Positions 7,741-16,555 of a DNA stretch of 64,000 nucleotides are shown piece after piece. Within the stretch, counting starts at the first letter, position 1. Every line of letters starts with the position of its first letter. Made by a program: the position numbers and the translations under genes. The DNA is taken from contig JBAZOB010000002.1 of NCBI GenBank assembly GCA_041648895.1, forward strand, positions 1 through 64,000, given 5' to 3'. A model generated the notes under the pieces. The model had not been told where the DNA came from. It saw only the letters and a list, made by a program, of their open reading frames with translations, and did no database searches. This DNA is from JBAZOB01 sp041648895 (GTDB lineage: Bacteria > Patescibacteriota > JAHJAL01).

Positions 7741-8732
7741 GATTTTATTGTTTCTCCATTAATTTTTAAAAATAATTCGTCAATTTCCCTATTATATTTT
7801 CTTCTATTAGACAAAAACCTATTAATCATTTCCATTCTTTCCGGTTTGATTGTATCAAGCCATTCTTTATTTACTGTCAGTGCCGGTTTTCTATTATCGA
7901 CTATCTTGTCCTCCCATGAACTAGACGCAGCATTGATCGGTGAGTCAATATTACTTGTGTCATTATTACTATTGTTATTAGCTGGCGCTTCGTCATATTC
8001 CTGATTATCAATTTCCACCTCTTCATTTTCCAAAATATAGCCTTCAGTTAACACGTTGGTTCGGTATTTTTCCGGAAATTGTTTCAGCCTTTTCTCGATT
8101 ATTATTAGCTTCTTTTGTAAGGGGATCAATTTTTCAACCAGAGCATAATGATTAATACTATCCTCGGCTGGTTTTAGCATTTGACTTTGCAGGATTTCTC
8201 TCTTCTTCAACAAACTTGTCTTGGCCTCTTCAAAATAGGGAAAAAGGAAATCATTACGACAAAAAAATTGATTGTCAAAATAATCATCAGTTTTTTTCTC
8301 CAGCAGATGGGCACAAATACTATCAACGAAAAAATCATTGGGATTATTCTCATTATTTCCTTCTGTTGGGGAATAAACATCTGTTTTCTTCAAACCGAAT
8401 ATTACCACCATCGACATATTGTCATAAAAACGTTTTTGCCTTTGTTCTTTATTTTCATCATTCACCAGCACATTTTGCTTAAAAATATCAATCGCTTTTT
8501 GCCGTTTATCCTTGTCATTGGCTATTTGTTTGACCTGCTCTTCATTAAATAAAATGCACAATTCCGGATCAAAATACCCTGGTTGGTAGCAATTAATAAA
8601 ATCCTTAACCACCACTTGGGCTGGATCCTCCTCTGATGACTCTGCCTGGTGTTCCTTAATTATCGTTTTTTTATCGCCATTTTCAGATGGGACATCCTTT
8701 AAGTCATCTAAATTTTTCTTCCAGACTATCAT
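7737..8732 (-). CDS. Hypothetical acidic protein, middle gene of operon
   Basis: A 331-aa soluble, strongly charged protein of unknown family. A helical first part contains DFINCYQPGYFDPELCILF, KKTDVYSPTEGN and a coiled-coil-like stretch (LLKKREILQSQ to EKRLKQFPEKY). An Asn/Asp/Ser-rich low-complexity linker follows at about residues 245-275, and a short conserved-looking tail WLDTIKPERMEMINRFLSNR closes it. It starts 12 bp after the stop of the M50-like membrane protease gene and overlaps the next gene by 4 bp. The operon suggests a soluble partner of the protease, but that is inference. Confidence 0.65.
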   Translation of the reverse strand: MIVWKKNLDDLKDVPSENGDKKTIIKEHQAESSEEDPAQVVVKDFINCYQPGYFDPELCILFNEEQVKQIANDKDKRQKAIDIFKQNVLVNDENKEQRQKRFYDNMSMVVIFGLKKTDVYSPTEGNNENNPNDFFVDSICAHLLEKKTDDYFDNQFFCRNDFLFPYFEEAKTSLLKKREILQSQMLKPAEDSINHYALVEKLIPLQKKLIIIEKRLKQFPEKYRTNVLTEGYILENEEVEIDNQEYDEAPANNNSNNDTSNIDSPINAASSSWEDKIVDNRKPALTVNKEWLDTIKPERMEMINRFLSNRRKYNREIDELFLKINGETIKS

Positions 8733-8744
8733 AGTAGAATCAAG

Positions 8745-9443
8745 TTAAAAAATATTAATCACCCGGTAAGCATCCCTAAAATTATCCACCAATGTCGCCA
8801 AGTTTACATAATCCAAAAAGACAAACATGATGATAATATTTAAGAATAGCAAATTGGCCAGCAAAACAAAAATAATGCCGAAAATCTTCCCCGTTATTTT
8901 CATATCCGGTTGCTCAATTTTCAGTATTTCCCAGTTGGACAGATAATGAAAACACAGACTGGCGCCCAGTAAAAAGAAAAAGAGAAAATAATAGCCAGTT
9001 AGATCCCAAAAACGATTGGCGATAAAATAGAGTACCGCCAACAAAATTGAATAAAGCGGGAAAAAATACGGCGCCAGATCAATAATAAAATTAGACTGAG
9101 TCAACTCCACCCAGCCGCCGCGACTCGCTACTTTAATCTTTTTCACCTGAGCCCCAGAGAAAATCGCAAAGATAGCGTGGGTAAACTCATGGGCTAGCAC
9201 ATAGAAAACTGTCGACTGATAGACAAAAAAATGAATCAAAGCATAAATTAATACTCCCATTAGCATTGACAGCATGGCCCGGGAAAAAATTGGCACCTGG
9301 GTAAATAGCCTTAACGTGGCCAGCAAAGTAATCAATACCAGCGGTATCAACAAAATACCCAGCGCACTCCAAACCACCAGACCACAAAAAGTCGCTTTTG
9401 GCCTGATAATCCGCTGTTTTTTCTTTTTTTTCGGTTGAGACAT
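8745..9443 (-). CDS. M50-like membrane zinc metalloprotease
   Basis: A 232-aa integral membrane protein with about six hydrophobic segments. The third contains the zinc motif HEFTH (in YVLAHEFTHAIFAIFSGA, about residues 86-103), as in site-2-protease-type M50 peptidases. The region following GGWVELTQS contains DLAPYFFPLY, which may supply the third ligand in place of the usual NPDG motif. The N-terminus is a Lys-rich cytoplasmic stretch. It is the first gene of a three-gene operon with two soluble charged proteins that could be substrate or regulator. The family cleaves substrates within or near the membrane; the substrate here is unknown. Confidence 0.72.
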   Translation of the reverse strand: MSQPKKKKKQRIIRPKATFCGLVVWSALGILLIPLVLITLLATLRLFTQVPIFSRAMLSMLMGVLIYALIHFFVYQSTVFYVLAHEFTHAIFAIFSGAQVKKIKVASRGGWVELTQSNFIIDLAPYFFPLYSILLAVLYFIANRFWDLTGYYFLFFFLLGASLCFHYLSNWEILKIEQPDMKITGKIFGIIFVLLANLLFLNIIIMFVFLDYVNLATLVDNFRDAYRVINIF

Positions 9444-9447
9444 AAAT

Positions 9448-9580
9448 TAATGACAAATTACAAATGACAAGAAAATATTATTTGTCATCCCCGCTAACCC
9501 ACCCCACAAATCAATAGAGTTTGCGGGGACCCCGGAAGGCGGGGATGACAGCGATTATTGTCATTCTTGTCATTTGTGAT
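9448..9580. repeat. Dispersed palindromic repeat with inverted heptamer flanks
   Basis: The core (9483-9550) is the inverted copy of 3183-3250, with identical sequence through TTTGCGGGGACCCCGG. The left flank is an array of 7-bp words (ATGACAA, ATTACAA, ATGACAA) and the right flank carries their complement (TTGTCAT, TTGTGAT), so the whole spacer can fold as one large hairpin. It lies between divergent genes. Confidence 0.75.
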
Positions 9581-9598
9581 TAATTCCATTATAGACAA

Positions 9599-9627
9599 TT
9601 GAAAAAGAGGTTGAAACATGTTAATAT
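9599..9627 (+). promoter_or_regulatory. Promoter of uvrA
   Basis: TTGAAA (9599-9604), a 17-bp spacer, and TAATAT (9622-9627), with an expected start about 30 nt before the uvrA ATG. Confidence 0.55.
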
Positions 9628-9662
9628 CAATAAATGTTTAAACGTTAAAAAAATGGAAAAAT

Positions 9663-12497
9663 ATGATTGATAAAATTACCATCAAAGGGGCCAGGGAACA
9701 CAATTTAAAGAATATTGATATCGAAATTCCCAAAAACAAGTTAGTGGTTATCACCGGTCTATCCGGTTCCGGCAAATCTTCTTTAGCTTTTGACACCATC
9801 TATGCCGAAGGCCAAAGAAGATATGTAGAATCCCTGTCCGCCTACGCTCGCCAGTTTTTAGGCATCATGGAAAAGCCCGACGTTGACAAGATTGAAGGCT
9901 TGTCCCCGGCCATTTCCATCGATCAAAAATCCGCCTCTTCCAACCCTCGTTCCACTGTTGGCACCATTACGGAGATATACGACTATCTCCGTTTGTTATT
10001 TGCCCGAGTAGGGGAGCCGCATTGTCCGCAGTGTGGTCAACCCATTTCCTCGCAGACTATCAGTCAAATCGCCGATCAGGTATTGCAAATTCCCGCCAAA
10101 ACCAAAATCGTTATTTTGGCGCCATTGGTCATCGCTCAAAAAGGAGAGCATAAAAATACATTAGCGGAAATAAAAAAAGCCGGCTTTGTCCGTGTCCGCA
10201 TCAATGGTGATATTTTAGACATCAACGAAACCATTGTTTTAGATAAGCAAAAAAAACATACCATCGAAATCGTCGTTGATCGTTTGATTATTGATAAAAA
10301 AAATCTAGATTTTCGCACCCGACTGGTTGAATCACTAGAAACCGCTCTCAACTATGGTAATGGTCTGGTTAATGTATTATTGCTTGATAAAAATGAAATT
10401 CAAACTTTTTCGGAGCGCTTTGCCTGTCCGACTTGTGGCATCAATCTTCCCGAAATAAACCCGCGTATTTTTTCTTTCAACAATCCCCAGGGTGCCTGCC
10501 CTGGTTGTACCGGTTTAGGCACTCGCTTGGAAGTTGATACCGACCTGATCTTCCCTAATCCAAAATTAACTATCGCCGAAGGCGGCATTGGCCCCTGGAG
10601 CAAAACTTCCGGCCAGCAAAACTGGCACATGCGTATTTTGGGGACTGTGGCCGGGGCTCAGGGTTTTAATCTCGACACCCCCATCAATAAATTATCTGAT
10701 AAAGTGATCGATATTATTCTTCATGGCACGGGCGACCAGAAATATTTAGTCAAAAATCCCACTCCCTACGGGAAAGTTAAAGAATATGAGACCAATTATG
10801 AAGGTGTCATTCCCTCCTTGTTACGTCAGCATCGAGATACTACCAGCGACTATGTCCGCCAGGAAATTGAAAAATACATGACTATCAAAGTTTGTCCAGT
10901 TTGTCAGGGTCGTCGTCTCAAACCCGAATCTTTGGCCGTGACCATTGCCAAAAAGAATATTATCGAAGTTACCGAAATGGATATCCGTTCCTTGGCCAAG
11001 TTTTTTGCGGGGCTAAAGTTAAATGAACAACAAACTCAAATTGCTCGCCAGATCCTCAAAGAAATCAACGAGCGAATCGGTTTTATGCTCAACGTTGGTT
11101 TAAGTTATCTGACCCTGCACCGTACCGCCAACACTCTTTCCGGCGGGGAAGCCCAACGTATCCGCCTCGCCACCCAGATAGGTTCTTCCCTGACCGGTGT
11201 CATGTATATTCTCGATGAGCCATCCATTGGCCTACACCAACGTGATAATAGTAAATTAATCGATACTCTGAAAGCATTACGCGACATTGGTAATTCGATT
11301 ATTGTCGTCGAACATGACGAAGAAACCATGTTGTCCGCCGACCAGTTGATCGATATCGGCCCGGGCGCCGGTACTCGCGGCGGAGAAGTGATTGCCCAAG
11401 GTACCCCCGCCGAAATCATGAAAAACAAAAATTCTCTCACCGGCCAATATTTATCTGGAAAAAAGAGCATCGCCATCCCCAGTGGTCGGCGTAAATCCAC
11501 CGGTAAATCGATTGAAATTATCGGCGCCACTGAACATAATCTACAAAATATTAATGTCAAAATCCCCCTTGGGCAATTTGTTTGTGTCACCGGCGTCTCC
11601 GGATCCGGCAAATCGACTCTGATCCACAGCATTCTTTCTAAATACTTGGCCAAATACTTTTATCGCGCCAAAGAACGCCCTGGTAAATACAAAGAAATCA
11701 AAGGAGTGGCCAATATCGACAAAGTAGTTACCATTGATCAATCGCCCATTGGTCGTACCCCTCGCTCCAATCCAGCCACCTACACCGGCGCCTTTACCAT
11801 TATTCGTGATCTATTTGCCAACACTCCCGAGGCCAAAATGCGCGGCTACAAAACCGGTCGTTTTTCCTTCAATGTCAAAGGTGGTCGCTGTGAAAACTGT
11901 CGTGGAGACGGTTCCATCAAAATTGAAATGCACTTTTTGCCCGATGTCTATATCAAATGTCCCGAATGCCAAGGCAAGCGTTACAACCTGGAGGCGCTGG
12001 AAATATTTTACAAAGGTAAAACCATTGCCGACGTCCTGGAAATGACCGCCGAAGAGGCCTATACTTTTTTCAAAAACATTCCCGCCCTGGAACGCAAACT
12101 CAAAATCCTCAATGATGTTGGTTTGAGCTACTTACAGCTGGGCCAATCGGCCAATACCCTTTCCGGCGGTGAAGCCCAACGCATCAAACTAGCCTCCGAA
12201 CTCTCCCGCCGCGCCACTGGCCGCACCCTCTACATTCTCGACGAGCCCACCATTGGCCTACACTACGACGATGTGGCCAATCTCCTCAAGGTCCTGGCCC
12301 GCTTAATCCGTAAAGGCAACACCATTTTGGTCATCGAACACAATCTCGATGTCATCAAAACAGCCGACCACATTATTGACCTTGGTCCCGAAGGCGGCGA
12401 CCAAGGCGGCCGCATCATCGCCCAAGGTACTCCCGAAGAAGTGGCCAAAGTCAAAGAGTCCTATACCGGCCAGTATTTGCGGAAGATATTGAAGTAA
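9663..12497 (+). CDS. uvrA: Excinuclease ABC subunit A
   Basis: Damage-recognition ATPase of nucleotide excision repair, working with UvrB and UvrC (not in this window). The 944-aa length is typical. Two ABC modules are present: Walker [13 protein letters not shown] near residue 31 and [10 protein letters not shown] near residue 640. Each is completed by an LSGGEAQR(I) signature and an ILDEP-(S/T)-IGLH Walker B. Zinc modules are seen as CPQCGQ, CPTCG...CPGC, and CENCRGDG...CPECQGKR. No ribosome binding site stands out; the start matches the conserved family N-terminus [12 protein letters not shown]. It is monocistronic, between a consensus-like promoter and the terminator at 12615-12645. Confidence 0.98.
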   Translation: MIDKITIKGAREHNLKNIDIEIPKNKLVVITGLSGSGKSSLAFDTIYAEGQRRYVESLSAYARQFLGIMEKPDVDKIEGLSPAISIDQKSASSNPRSTVGTITEIYDYLRLLFARVGEPHCPQCGQPISSQTISQIADQVLQIPAKTKIVILAPLVIAQKGEHKNTLAEIKKAGFVRVRINGDILDINETIVLDKQKKHTIEIVVDRLIIDKKNLDFRTRLVESLETALNYGNGLVNVLLLDKNEIQTFSERFACPTCGINLPEINPRIFSFNNPQGACPGCTGLGTRLEVDTDLIFPNPKLTIAEGGIGPWSKTSGQQNWHMRILGTVAGAQGFNLDTPINKLSDKVIDIILHGTGDQKYLVKNPTPYGKVKEYETNYEGVIPSLLRQHRDTTSDYVRQEIEKYMTIKVCPVCQGRRLKPESLAVTIAKKNIIEVTEMDIRSLAKFFAGLKLNEQQTQIARQILKEINERIGFMLNVGLSYLTLHRTANTLSGGEAQRIRLATQIGSSLTGVMYILDEPSIGLHQRDNSKLIDTLKALRDIGNSIIVVEHDEETMLSADQLIDIGPGAGTRGGEVIAQGTPAEIMKNKNSLTGQYLSGKKSIAIPSGRRKSTGKSIEIIGATEHNLQNINVKIPLGQFVCVTGVSGSGKSTLIHSILSKYLAKYFYRAKERPGKYKEIKGVANIDKVVTIDQSPIGRTPRSNPATYTGAFTIIRDLFANTPEAKMRGYKTGRFSFNVKGGRCENCRGDGSIKIEMHFLPDVYIKCPECQGKRYNLEALEIFYKGKTIADVLEMTAEEAYTFFKNIPALERKLKILNDVGLSYLQLGQSANTLSGGEAQRIKLASELSRRATGRTLYILDEPTIGLHYDDVANLLKVLARLIRKGNTILVIEHNLDVIKTADHIIDLGPEGGDQGGRIIAQGTPEEVAKVKESYTGQYLRKILK

Positions 12498-12519
12498 TTA
12501 CCAATGGCAAACTTATCAT

Positions 12520-12567
12520 GTCATCCTGGACCCTAAGCGAGTCAGCGAGCGCTAGGGATCCAGGACC
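12520..12567. repeat. Palindromic repeat, CCTGGA variant
   Basis: TCATCCTGGA...TCCAGGA arms enclose CCCTAAGCGAGTCAGCGAGCGCTAGGG, itself a hairpin (CCCTA/TAGGG). It lies between the uvrA stop and its terminator, so it is transcribed in the uvrA 3' UTR. Confidence 0.65.
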
Positions 12568-12614
12568 CCTTAACGCCCTTGCCATCTAATAAAATATGTG
12601 CTATTCTCAAAAAG

Positions 12615-12645
12615 TCCTTATTGCCGGAGATAAGGAATTTTTTTT
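12615..12645 (+). terminator. Intrinsic terminator of uvrA
   Basis: Stem TCCTTAT/ATAAGGA (12615-12621 with 12630-12636), 8-nt loop, then A and eight T. Confidence 0.8.
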
Positions 12646-12772
12646 ATTAGAAAGGGGGAAAGTTGTCGTTAAAAACTGAATAAGTAAAAATTCTTCATAA
12701 GGGGTTTTCGCTCCGGCCAACTCTTTGTGAAGATGCTCTTATAAAATAAAAAAACAAGGAGGAATTTTTTTA

Positions 12773-12979
12773 ATGTTACTATCAGATGTTGGGCGAGAAA
12801 AATATCTCGCCAAAAAAGCAGAAAAAAGAAGAAAAAAAGAAGAGGAAAAAAGAAGAAAAGAAGAGGAAAAAAGAAGAACTGATAAGCAGAAAAACGGAAA
12901 CGGAAAAAAGTTCACTGATCTGGGGGCATATGGCCTCTGGCGAGGGGACCTTTTAGAAGTTCCTCCTAATAACAATTAA
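12773..12979 (+). CDS. Small Lys/Glu-rich coiled-coil protein
   Basis: A 68-aa protein with the strongest ribosome binding site of the neighbourhood (AAGGAGG, 8-9 nt before ATG). Residues 6-45 are almost only Lys, Arg and Glu in a repeated KRRKKEEEKRRKEEE pattern, predicted as a single charged helix. The C-terminus (FTDLGAYGLWRGDLLEVPP) is compositionally different and may be the functional peptide. The unit is isolated: the uvrA terminator lies upstream, a leader of more than 110 nt with a CTTCATAAG/CTTTGTGAAG hairpin (about 12692-12735) follows, and a strong terminator lies just after the stop. Family unknown; possibly RNA-binding or ribosome-associated. Confidence 0.75.
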   Translation: MLLSDVGREKYLAKKAEKRRKKEEEKRRKEEEKRRTDKQKNGNGKKFTDLGAYGLWRGDLLEVPPNNN

Positions 12980-12991
12980 TACAAAAAAGAT

Positions 12992-13018
12992 CCCGGGAGC
13001 AAAATGTTCCCGGGTTTT
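12992..13018 (+). terminator. Intrinsic terminator after the Lys/Glu-rich gene
   Basis: CCCGGGA/TTCCCGGG stem (12992-12998 with 13008-13014), followed by TTTT, 12 bp after the stop codon. Confidence 0.85.
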
Positions 13019-13059
13019 GTCATATTAAATGGTATTTTTTTTCGACATCGATATTCTAT

Positions 13060-13090
13060 CCAAAGCGTATCAAAGCGTGTCAAAGCGTTG
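13060..13090. repeat. Tandem decamer repeat
   Basis: Three consecutive copies of CAAAGCGT with a 10-bp period (CAAAGCGTAT, CAAAGCGTGT, CAAAGCGTTG). One helical turn between copies would suit a DNA-binding protein, but no regulator is known. No gene is seen in the surrounding 13021-13286 spacer. Confidence 0.6.
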
Positions 13091-13144
13091 AATATTGTTG
13101 TCTCGTATGCTAAAATTATCTACGTCTTTATTATTCTCACTATC

Positions 13145-13260
13145 TGTCATCCCCGCCTTGAGCGGGGAACCCATCATCAAGAATATAATCAGCGCGTTGC
13201 ATAAGAGATCCCCGCTCAAGGCGGGGATGACATGAACCTTAGTTAATTAGAACAACTCAT
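13145..13260. repeat. Composite dispersed repeat with a GAGTTGT-type end
   Basis: CATCCCCGCCTTGAGCGGGG and AGATCCCCGC...GCGGGGATGACATGA flank CATCATCAAGA...GCGCGTTGCATA, as in 3183-3332. The right end TTAATTAGAACAACTCATTAA matches the ends of the repeats at 17773-17972 and 51458-51623. Confidence 0.75.
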
Positions 13261-13286
13261 TAATTATCTATTAATTATCCGAAGTT

Positions 13287-13616
13287 ATGAAAAGTACACC
13301 CGGCGAATCTTTACCAGACAATGGCGAATCTTTACCAGACAATAAAGAAGGCATTGATTACGATATCGACAACCGATATTCCATTCTAGGCATGCTCATC
13401 AGTAAAAAAGAGCCAGCTTCACCCTACCTGAACAGTATTAAAGAGGCAATAAGCGGTCAAAACCGCGACTCGGGACCGCTGGAGCCCGACGAGGCTATCA
13501 AAGGAATGCTAGAAATGGTTACTGCTAACAAAAACAGAATATCACTATTGAAAAAAGAAATTGAGTTATTGGAAAAAAACACCAAAGAACTGGAAGATTA
13601 TATTAGAGATTTCTAA
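13287..13616 (+). CDS. Hypothetical coiled-coil protein
   Basis: A 109-aa soluble acidic protein. The N-terminus has a duplicated GESLPDN peptide encoded by a 21-bp direct repeat (GGCGAATCTTTACCAGACAAT, 13302-13343). The C-terminus (KNRISLLKKEIELLEKNTKELEDYIRDF) is a clear coiled coil. No recognised family, no membrane segment. It stands alone between repeats and a bidirectional terminator. The in-frame 7-residue duplication near the start is probably a recent slippage event. Confidence 0.65.
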   Translation: MKSTPGESLPDNGESLPDNKEGIDYDIDNRYSILGMLISKKEPASPYLNSIKEAISGQNRDSGPLEPDEAIKGMLEMVTANKNRISLLKKEIELLEKNTKELEDYIRDF

Positions 13617-13644
13617 AACTACACATTAAGATGTTTTTTATCAC

Positions 13645-13684
13645 AAAAAAAGAAACCTGTTACTCTAACCGGTTTCTTTTTTTA
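13645..13684. terminator. Bidirectional intrinsic terminator between convergent genes
   Basis: Palindrome with an AAAGAAACC/GGTTTCTTT stem (centred on 13664). A-runs and T-runs at both ends mean it can terminate the plus-strand hypothetical gene and the minus-strand hpf gene. Confidence 0.8.
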
Positions 13685-13708
13685 TGTCCAATTAAAAACA
13701 AAAAACAA

Positions 13709-14251
13709 CTATTTTTTCTCCACAATCACCCCATATCTCCCATCCGACTTCTTGTAAACCGTATTTGTCCGGCCAGTTTCGTTGTTGGTAAACACATAAA
13801 AATCCTGCTGCAATAAATTCATTTGTTCTTTGGCTTCATCCAGACTCATCGGTTCCTGCTCAACCTCATATGTATATTCATATTCGCCCTCGGTGTCCAC
13901 CGGCGGCTGACTTTCCATCTGCCGCAAATGTTCCTTGCTCTGCCTGGCTTCATCAATAATCTTTTCTTTCAATCCCTTGATTTGCGCTGACATGGCCGCC
14001 TCCGCCAAATCAATCGCTTCAAACAATTCCTGCCCTCGTTGTCGATCCACTCGAATTTTACGTCCCGGCAGAGAAACCAAGATTTCGCAAGAAAAATCCT
14101 TACCGTCGTCCCGTTTATCCTCAAACTCCAATTCCACCCGCAAAATAATCACGTTACCAAAATATTTCTCCGCCCGGGCCAACTTTTCTTCCACGTAGGC
14201 TCTTACATCTGGCGTCATGTCAAAATTGCGCGATGACAAAATAAGCTGCAT
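13709..14251 (-). CDS. hpf: Ribosome hibernation promoting factor, long form
   Basis: A 180-aa long-form HPF. Residues 1-100 form the ribosome-binding beta-alpha domain (QLILSSRNFDMTPDVRAYVEEKL; the basic loop PGRKIRVDRQ precedes the acidic helix). After a variable acidic Tyr/Glu linker, the C-terminal dimerisation domain starts at PMSLDEAKEQMNLLQQDFYVFTNNETG and ends near YGVIVEKK. Long HPFs bridge two 70S ribosomes into inactive 100S dimers in slow growth. It lies upstream of a bidirectional terminator and 20 bp downstream of serS on the same strand, so co-transcription with serS is likely. Confidence 0.94.
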   Translation of the reverse strand: MQLILSSRNFDMTPDVRAYVEEKLARAEKYFGNVIILRVELEFEDKRDDGKDFSCEILVSLPGRKIRVDRQRGQELFEAIDLAEAAMSAQIKGLKEKIIDEARQSKEHLRQMESQPPVDTEGEYEYTYEVEQEPMSLDEAKEQMNLLQQDFYVFTNNETGRTNTVYKKSDGRYGVIVEKK

Positions 14252-14270
14252 GATATACCTCCAATTATAA

Positions 14271-15515
14271 TTAATTGATTATTTTCTTAAAACCGCAATA
14301 CTCTTGCAAAGCCTTGGGTATGGCCACGCTACCATCTGCTTGTTGATAATTTTCCAAGATGGCCAGGGGAAAACGGGAATTAGTCATGGCGGTGCCATTG
14401 ACGGTGTGGACAAATTTATTTTCACCAGCAGCGTTTTTGTATCTGACGTTCATACGCCGCGCCTGATAGTCGGTGGCGTTGGAGGTGCTGGTAATTTCCC
14501 GATATTCTCCCAAACTGGGCACCCAGGCTTCAATATCAAACGATTTGGAGTAGGGGGCACCAATATCACCGGCGCAGATCGCCACCAGTCGATAGGGGAT
14601 TTCCAATTCCTGCAAAATTTCTTCTTCAATCGCCAAAAATTCCTGATGCGTGGCTTCGCTCTCTTCCGGCCGAGTAAAAGCAAACATCTCCACTTTGGTA
14701 AACTGATGCATCCGATACAAACCTTTGGCATATTTACCATAGCTACCCGATTCCACGCGGAAACAATGCGATAACCCCACATATTTTTTTGGCAATTCAT
14801 CTTCAGCCAATATCTCGTCCCGATGGTACCCAGCCAAGGTAATTTCAGCCGTACCGATCAAACTCAAATCTTGCTTTTCAATACTGTATATCTGGGCTTC
14901 ATCACCGCGAGGGGCAAACCCGGTACTGTGGCAAACCTCATCTTTGGCCATATCCGGCGTTGCCATCAGCGTAAAACCTTTTTTAAATAATTTTTCTAAG
15001 GCAAATTTCTGCAAAGCTAAATCCAGTAGTACTAATTGATTTTTAGCATAATAAAAGGCGCTGCCGGCCACTTTGGCGGCGCGCTCAAAATCGACTAGAT
15101 CCAAAGCTTCAGCAATCTGTAAATGGTCCTTGATCTCAAAATCAAAACTTCTCACCTCTCCCACTTGTTTGATTTCCGGATTATCTTTGTCGCTTTTCCC
15201 ATCCGGCGTATCATCTGACAAAATATTGGGCAATTCCCACAATATTTCATCATAAATATGATCAATCTCGGCCAACTTCTTTTCTTCGGTTTCAATTTCT
15301 TTCTTGATTGTCTGTAATTTAACAATTTCCGCTTGACTAGGTTTTTTCCCGACTTTATTTCTCTCGGCCTTCAATTTATCAATCGCCGTCATCAATTCCC
15401 GCTTTTGTTCATCAATCTCCAACAAATTGTCAACCGATATCAAATCTTTACCACGTCTCTCTAAACTTTTTTTAACTATTTCCGGATTCTCCCGGATAAA
15501 TTTTATGTCTAACAT
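14271..15515 (-). CDS. serS: Seryl-tRNA synthetase
   Basis: Class II synthetase for tRNA-Ser. The N-terminal long coiled-coil arm that holds the tRNA variable loop occupies about residues 25-110. Core motifs are visible: TAEITLAGYHRDEILAEDELPKKYVG, the motif 2 FRVESGSYGKYAKGLYRMHQF segment (where many homologues read FRSEAGSAGRDTRG), and motif 3 NGTAMTNSRFPLAILENYQQADGSV. At 414 aa the length is normal. The start overlaps the stop of the upstream phosphatase gene by 7 bp, indicating an operon phosphatase-serS-hpf. Confidence 0.97.
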   Translation of the reverse strand: MLDIKFIRENPEIVKKSLERRGKDLISVDNLLEIDEQKRELMTAIDKLKAERNKVGKKPSQAEIVKLQTIKKEIETEEKKLAEIDHIYDEILWELPNILSDDTPDGKSDKDNPEIKQVGEVRSFDFEIKDHLQIAEALDLVDFERAAKVAGSAFYYAKNQLVLLDLALQKFALEKLFKKGFTLMATPDMAKDEVCHSTGFAPRGDEAQIYSIEKQDLSLIGTAEITLAGYHRDEILAEDELPKKYVGLSHCFRVESGSYGKYAKGLYRMHQFTKVEMFAFTRPEESEATHQEFLAIEEEILQELEIPYRLVAICAGDIGAPYSKSFDIEAWVPSLGEYREITSTSNATDYQARRMNVRYKNAAGENKFVHTVNGTAMTNSRFPLAILENYQQADGSVAIPKALQEYCGFKKIIN

Positions 15516-16312
15516 AACATTTGTTGATTAATCTTCCCAATAATTTTATTATGTATTACCTCATCATTACTGGCCAATATCTGCTTATCATCAAATTTCC
15601 ACTCCTGCCCTTGCCAATTAGTCACTGCCCCGCCGGCTTCCTGGATTAGTAATATCCCTGCCGCTACGTCCCAAATCCGTGCCTTGTCCAATAGGTAGCT
15701 ATTTAGACGCCCAACCGCCACATAGGCCAAAGCCAACTCCGCCGAGGCCATTTCTAATTTTACATGATTATTAGGCAAATCGGGAGTATAATCCAAAACA
15801 TGTTGACAGCGAGTCTGATTAGTATAACCGCCAAAAACTGACTTTGTTACTTGATTCTCCGGCCAACCCTCAATTTTCTTATCATTCAGCCACACCCCGT
15901 CACCTTTTTGCCCCCAAAACATTTCTTGGGTAATCGGGTTATAAACCACCCCCAGCAGCAATTGTTGGCCACGAGACAAAGCAATTGAAACACAAAAAAA
16001 TGGATTATAAAAATAATAATTACTCGTGCCGTCCAGCGGATCAATTATCCATAAGTAATCATCCGGGTTATCCTCGATACCACTTTCTTCTGCCAAAAAA
16101 TCATGATCAGGAAAATTATCTCTGATCGTTTTTTTAATAATAATTTCGCTATCAATATCGTCCTGCAAATGCAGCCCAGTCTCGTTTCTTTCCAACACCA
16201 CTCGTTTTTGGTAAAATCTTAATTTTAATAAATCACCCGCCCGCTTGGCCGCTTCTTTGGCTACCTCCAAATATTTCTTATCGTTTGCTTCCATATAAAT
16301 ATTATAAATCAT
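15509..16312 (-). CDS. Inositol monophosphatase family protein
   Basis: Metal-dependent sugar or inositol phosphatase of the FIG superfamily, about 267 aa. The metal-binding motif WIIDPLDGTSNY is at about residues 90-101, EESG precedes it at about 74-77, and the second motif WDVAAGILLIQEAGG is near residue 218. The true substrate cannot be read from sequence; relatives include SuhB, CysQ and histidinol-phosphatase. The first ATG (16312) follows an AGGGGTGA sequence at unusually short spacing; the ATG six codons later (MEANDKK) is equally plausible. First gene of the serS-hpf operon, transcribed away from the long hairpin at 16328-16495. Confidence 0.88.
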   Translation of the reverse strand: MIYNIYMEANDKKYLEVAKEAAKRAGDLLKLRFYQKRVVLERNETGLHLQDDIDSEIIIKKTIRDNFPDHDFLAEESGIEDNPDDYLWIIDPLDGTSNYYFYNPFFCVSIALSRGQQLLLGVVYNPITQEMFWGQKGDGVWLNDKKIEGWPENQVTKSVFGGYTNQTRCQHVLDYTPDLPNNHVKLEMASAELALAYVAVGRLNSYLLDKARIWDVAAGILLIQEAGGAVTNWQGQEWKFDDKQILASNDEVIHNKIIGKINQQMLC

Positions 16313-16327
16313 TCACCCCTAATTAAA

Positions 16328-16495
16328 AATTACAAATTTACGAGTGGCGTGAACTAGTTCTAATATCATCCTAATTATTGGTTTATAACCTGTATGAGCG
16401 TGCATAAATAATACTGACCTAGCCTGAGCGAGTTTTATAAACCAATAATTAGGATGATATTAGAACTAGTTCACGCCACTCGTAAATTTGTAATT
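16328..16495. repeat. Long perfect hairpin element, copy A
   Basis: A perfect 61-bp inverted repeat (16328-16388 with 16435-16495) around a 46-nt loop beginning CCTGTATGAGCG and ending CTGAGCGAGTT. It lies between divergent genes. The loop is 42/46 identical to copy B at 20327-20508. The 48-bp inner arm differs from copy B at nine positions, yet each copy is internally perfectly complementary. The outer arm ends are AT-rich 7-bp words (AATTACA, AATTTAC). Confidence 0.95.
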
Positions 16496-16555
16496 ATCCC
16501 ATTTTTAATCTACAATATATCAACGTAATAAATATTAAGGACTACGCGTTTATTT

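Noticed and set aside
8181..8552. A 123-aa plus-strand frame rich in Ile/Phe/Leu
   Set aside because: It lies opposite the 331-aa gene, whose operon structure and start overlaps are convincing; it looks like a shadow frame.
7737..9443. Toxin-antitoxin module
   Set aside because: The three-gene operon has a membrane protease and two soluble proteins far larger than typical toxin-antitoxin pairs.
11105..11653. A 182-aa minus-strand frame inside uvrA
   Set aside because: It overlaps conserved ABC motifs of uvrA and has no independent support.
13060..13090. Possible start of a CRISPR array
   Set aside because: Only three 10-bp repeats without spacers; no cas genes in the window.
16328..16495. 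Intrinsic terminator for divergent genes
   Set aside because: The stem is far too long, the loop is 46 nt, there is no T-run, and the flanking genes start here instead of ending.
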